DNA of 64,000 nucleotides, from assembly GCA_012932865.1 (NCBI GenBank), contig SAXG01000042.1:294135-358134 (forward strand). Reading direction: 5' to 3'. This document shows, in pieces, positions 62,101-64,000 of the stretch. Origin of the DNA: Amylostereum areolatum. Taxonomy: Eukaryota; Basidiomycota; Agaricomycetes; Russulales; Stereaceae. Every line of letters begins with the position of its first letter. The stretch's first letter is position 1. Made by a program: the position numbers and the translations under genes. Below the pieces are notes generated by a model that was given only the letters and a program-made list of their open reading frames with translations, was not told the DNA's origin and made no database searches.

Positions 62101-63178
62101 CGTCTTTCATGTCGATAGCATGGTCCCATGGCCGTCGGTCAGGAAGTCGCTCAGAGGTTTCTTGTCGAATACAGGTGCAAAGTCGTGGTACGGCGGGGGG
62201 ACTAAGTCTTCAAAGGTTTGTGGGCGTGCGTTCTCTTTTGAATGCTCTGCAAGCTCCTGCGCTTTGTTAAAGCCGCCGCGGATGGGTATTGCATCTGGAT
62301 TAGGACCATCGGTTTCAGGGAGGATTCCGGTGCGGCGTAGTCCATTGATCTCCCAGTCTCGGAATACCATGGGCCGCTCGTCGTGTCTTCAGTGAAGAGT
62401 CGTGCGGGTAGAGGGGAGCGATGGACCGTGCGGACGCGAACACCTTTGACTCTGCGTGCAGGAATAACATAAGTGGGGACTGGGGTCCAGGACACATATG
62501 TCGGCTCTGGGAAGGGATCGTCCACGACGAGAGTGTCCTTGGGGTTTTACCTGCTTCAACCTTACGCTGTGATTGGACCGATGATGGTTTCCGTGGCTTG
62601 GTTTGCGAGGTTCGTCACAGGAGGTTTGGACAGAGTGCACGAGGGAGGGCAGCGGAGCATGTCAACACGGTCTCGTTGCCAGTCTATGGTGGTGATTGTG
62701 CTCGTCGAGCCAGTCTGTTCCAAGGATCATGTCATGATCGCCGATGTCGGTGATGAAGAACTCAGCTTCTTCCTCATGGTACGCCTTTGAATCTTGCGAG
62801 TATATCCGATCCGCTGGGTCGTTGTGTCGCGTACCCAGCCCATGATGTTCTCGGTGCCGTCCACATACGCACGGGAACGGGTTTTCTAGTTTTCTTGTGG
62901 TAAGCTTCTTGCGTTCAACGAAGCTTCGGTTCAGGATAATTCCTTCTGCGCCGCTATCAAGCAGCGCGTCTGCGTCGATTTCTCTTTTGGTAACTCGTCC
63001 GATCAGCTTGACTTTGAGCGTGATCGATGGTGTTTGCCTGTTCTTGGTGACAGTAGACAGATACAAACACGGGGATACGATTGCTCACAGGTATGCATGG
63101 ATGATAATACAGCGAAACGATTCGACGATGATACCAAAAGTCCTTTGCCTCCACCAGACGACGCGACTGGGGGCGTTT
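59098..63178 (-). pseudogene. pol: F2c pol, fragmented by small indels
   Basis: All pol domains are present in order on the minus strand: protease (ALLDSGAEGIILN near 62960), RT (IIYMDDILVF near 61640), RNase H (VEVDASDFATGGILSQ near 61190), integrase (CATCQSTK near 60410, [10 protein letters not shown] near 60120) and chromodomain (YDVEDIVDSKPTRN, YLVKWAGYP near 59380-59440). The frame changes at least ten times. Compared with F2b the breaks are tiny indels, for example one extra base in TACCGAC-CACTACGG near 60170 and two missing bases in GACAATCGC near 61475. Almost no substitutions occur around them. Confidence 0.9.
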
Positions 63179-63974
63179 CAAAATCCTGCGATTCCAGGAT
63201 GTCCTTCAACAGCGCTACTGCCTGCTCCTTGCCTTCCGCGTCCAGATCCTTCAGCTGGCGAGTGATCGCCGCGATGGTTTTGGATGGGTCGGGAGCTGCT
63301 TTTGCAGGACGGAGCCGTGTTGTCGGCAGGGAGGGGCCTTGGACCCAGTCTCTACTGCGCCCACCGTCGCGCGCTCGAATCGCGGTTGGGGCAGTCGCGA
63401 GAGACGTGACCGGCTTGTCGACACATGAAGCATTGCCTTCGCGCATCATCTTTGCGCGCTCGTCGTCCGTCAGCTTTGCAGGGCGGGTCGAGGTGTTGGT
63501 GAAGGCGCCGACTCGGCGCGACGAGGAGTCGTTGATCGAACCGTTCGAGGTGAGCGCGACAGCCCCCTTGGACTGACTGCTCTTCCTCTCCGGGTTCTCT
63601 TCGAGCCACTGGTGGTTGATGCGGCGGGCACTCTCCTTCCACTCCGCGAGCTTGGTGGGGAACGGGTACGACCGGGCCACCTGCTTGCCGAGGTCACGCT
63701 GAAGTCCCTTCTTGAAAAAGTGGATTAGCGCCTCGTCGTCGTACGCTGACATGGTTGCCAGCATCTCAAACTCGGTGATAAAGTCAGTGACGTCCCGGGT
63801 GGTCATTGCGAGCTCGTTGATCTTACGCTGAGCCTCTATCTTCGGATCGACGGGCACGAAGTCTTTGCCAAACCTCTCGAAGAGCTCTTTGTAGGAGCTA
63901 TAGTGGAGTGTTGGGGGCGTGGGGTCGAGGGTGTCGGCGTCTTCCTTCTCGTCTTCGTCGGCGAAGAGTTCCAT
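63003..63974 (-). pseudogene. gag: F2c gag, 3' two-thirds, partial
   Basis: MELFADEDEKEDADTLDPT to the knuckle region. The knuckle reads through a small deletion (GKCFMCRQAGH in F2b becomes GNASCVDKP in this frame near 63430), and further shifts follow. The N-terminus is beyond 64000. Otherwise it matches F2b gag closely, including INDSSSRRVGAF, so it lacks the F2a stop. Confidence 0.9.
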
Positions 63975-64000
63975 GCGGCGATGCGTGGCCCAGGCTTTCG

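Larger units (their letters stand above)
58742..64000 (-). mobile_element. F2c: third F2 copy, inverted, runs off the window
   Basis: Minus-strand F2 from its 3' LTR (58742-59163) through pol and into gag at the window end. The flank TCTAG at 58737-58741 is the reverse complement of the CTAGA left of F2b. The coding sequence is very close to F2b but broken by many one- or two-base indels. Confidence 0.9.

Noticed and set aside
1..64000. CRISPR arrays, rRNA or tRNA genes
   Set aside because: The repeats seen are LTRs, tandem duplications or microsatellites. No cloverleaf or rRNA-like block was recognised by eye; a tRNAscan run would be the proper check.

Overview
The window looks like a repeat-dense chromosome segment of a filamentous basidiomycete, probably an Agaricomycete. 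The evidence is spliced genes with very short introns (about 46-84 nt, repeatedly exactly 59 nt), chromodomain-bearing Ty3/gypsy retrotransposons, a hAT DNA transposon and fungal-type deaminase paralogues. No rRNA, tRNA or CRISPR array was recognised. Roughly 11 kb is host gene space and the rest is nested mobile DNA.

Layout. 1-6074: a decayed minus-strand Ty3/gypsy element (called F0 here), entering the window inside its integrase. 6180-8200: plus-strand remnant of another gypsy lineage (T0: integrase plus chromodomain). 8950-20000: host island, in order a truncated Cdc20/Fizzy-like pseudogene (-), an OTT_1508-type deaminase-like gene A (+), the full Cdc20/Fizzy-like WD40 gene (-), a Ser/Thr-rich single-pass membrane protein gene (+) and deaminase-like gene B (-, paralogue of A). 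20038-34940: a hAT transposon with matching ends and an 8-bp target duplication. Its transposase gene is split by a young 10.25-kb gypsy element F1a (22875-33128, minus strand, near-identical 551-bp LTRs, 5-bp target duplication). 35217-45583: gypsy element F2a (+), itself interrupted by a 2.75-kb DNA element carrying a piece of a host MPE1-like gene and by a solo F1 LTR. 46270 to the window end: a second F1 copy (F1b) that received two F2 insertions in opposite orientation. Recombination between these inverted the part of F1b now at 55265-58741.

The retroelements follow the usual plan (LTR, gag with CCHC knuckle, protease, RT, RNase H, integrase, chromodomain, PPT, LTR), with four unusual traits. 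In F0, F1 and F2 gag ends in the same TTT-TGA context with pol in the -1 frame. F1 and F2 carry long 5' leaders that are almost free of ATG yet hold open reading frames. F1a carries an extra 3' block with a CCHC protein, a small basic protein and a membrane-spanning ORF. F2 copies served as substrates for a visible inversion.

The last copy (F2c, 58742-64000) differs from its sister mostly by scattered one- or two-base indels, which may be consensus error rather than biological decay.
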